64,000 nucleotides of DNA from Actinernus sp. WN-2022 (taxonomy: Eukaryota > Cnidaria > Anthozoa > Actiniaria > Actinernidae): positions 27,334,369 through 27,398,368 of the forward strand of contig JAOWCC010001751.1 of the NCBI GenBank assembly GCA_030867875.1, written 5' to 3'. Position numbers and translations under genes: made by a program. Below, one piece after another: positions 63,420 through 64,000 of the stretch. Numbering within the stretch: the first letter of the stretch is position 1; every line of letters begins with the position of its first letter. The notes beneath the pieces are model-generated. The model saw nothing but the letters and a program-made list of their open reading frames with translations. It searched no databases and was not told where the DNA came from.

Positions 63420-63501
63420 ATGGTATTTCATCTGTTTCTTTGTTTTGTGCTATTACTAACACAGAGTTCTGCTGCCCCTGTAATTCTCTCAAAGCTTTTG
63501 A
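63420..63501 (+). CDS. Possible first exon of a secreted protein (signal peptide)
   Basis: ATG at 63420 in a strong context (A at -3, G at +4) encodes MVFHLFLCFVLLLTQSSAAP and VILSKLL: a short polar start, a hydrophobic core and a likely cleavage after SSA. A GTTAAG donor-like site follows at 63502; without splicing the frame stops after 28 residues. No following exon is visible before the window ends. The upstream 300 bases carry TTACGTCATCG (CRE-like) and TTTCCGG (ETS-like). Confidence 0.35.
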
Positions 63502-64000
63502 GTTAAGTTAGGGTCATTCCACGGTATTATGTATGTTGCGGAGGGGACATTCAGAAGCAGTTTTCCTGCCATAGCTTGATATAAAATAATTAGAGCTGAT
63601 CAATTTTGCCTTTATATTGTGGATATCCATTATATCTATGTACTATAATGTTGTTATTCTCTCTGCATAGTACTGATGGCATACTGTAATAAGATAAGTT
63701 ACTGTTGCGGATAGGACTCAGAGAATTTGCTATTCTTGATTTACCAGGTTTAAGTGAAATTTTCTCTGATTCTGCAATGAATTTTAAATGTATATATTTT
63801 TTGTGCCAAAGAGTACTTTATCTATTTTAGATTAATGGTAAAAAAGTGCAGCTGCATTTGCTATATTCTTATCAAAACTGGTTTCATTTAGACTGTAACC
63901 TGTTGGGGAGGGGACGTTGCGGAGGGGACATTTTGTCCACACTTATATATTATTTTATTATTTAGTTTAATTCTACTCCTTTCTGTATTAGAGAACATAG
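63502..64000. other. Right edge, no further gene seen
   Basis: TTGCGGAGGGGACATT occurs twice (63535 and 63916), marking a repeated phrase of unknown nature. The rest is AT-rich. Confidence 0.45.

Overview
This is eukaryotic, intron-rich, AT-leaning DNA, almost certainly from an animal and most likely a cnidarian such as a coral or anemone. The evidence is two multi-exon genes with GT-AG introns whose reading phases all fit together, and a dense load of inverted-repeat DNA transposons, LINE remnants, a tRNA-headed SINE and a tyrosine-recombinase (DIRS/Ngaro-type) retroelement. The cnidarian assignment is an inference from the gene and repeat mix. No prokaryotic operon, CRISPR array or rRNA gene is present.

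Left part (about 1.6-24.2 kb, minus strand): one gene of eight recognised coding exons that join without a frame break into 499 codons plus stop. It encodes a sodium/glutamate symporter (GltS/ESS)-like membrane protein with an extracellular EGF-like module at its N terminus. Its introns are packed with transposons: a 6.6-kb foldback element with arms of about 1.27 kb and an inner 231-bp satellite (2.05-8.69 kb); a TTAA-flanked composite element (9.7-12.0 kb); a 1.67-kb near-complete palindrome at a TTAA site (12.66-14.33 kb); a LINE broken by both a MITE and a second LINE tail (15.5-17.6 kb); a degenerate DUF3504/Crypton-related gene (20.0-20.4 kb); and a G-run element inserted inside another MITE (22.2-23.1 kb).

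Middle part (24.7-38.7 kb): no host gene recognised. It holds a 4.7-kb DIRS-order element on the minus strand with textbook split direct repeats (A1-internal-B1A2-B2), a decayed reverse transcriptase whose palm region is duplicated, an RNase H region and an internal tandem array. It is followed by a string of TTAA-flanked MITEs, long hairpins and a SINE.

Right part (38.7-56.6 kb, minus strand): fourteen consecutive exons of a JADE-family (PHD finger, HBO1 acetyltransferase-complex scaffold) gene, in the order EPL-like region, PHD1, zinc knuckle, extended PHD, and a long Ser/Arg-rich C-terminal exon. The exons sum to 1065 residues plus stop; the N-terminal exon or exons were not found. Downstream (56.6-64 kb) are LINE tails, MITEs and, at 63.4 kb on the plus strand, a possible first exon with a signal peptide.

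The two genes work in different places: the transporter at a membrane, the JADE protein on chromatin. Nothing in the sequence links them functionally.
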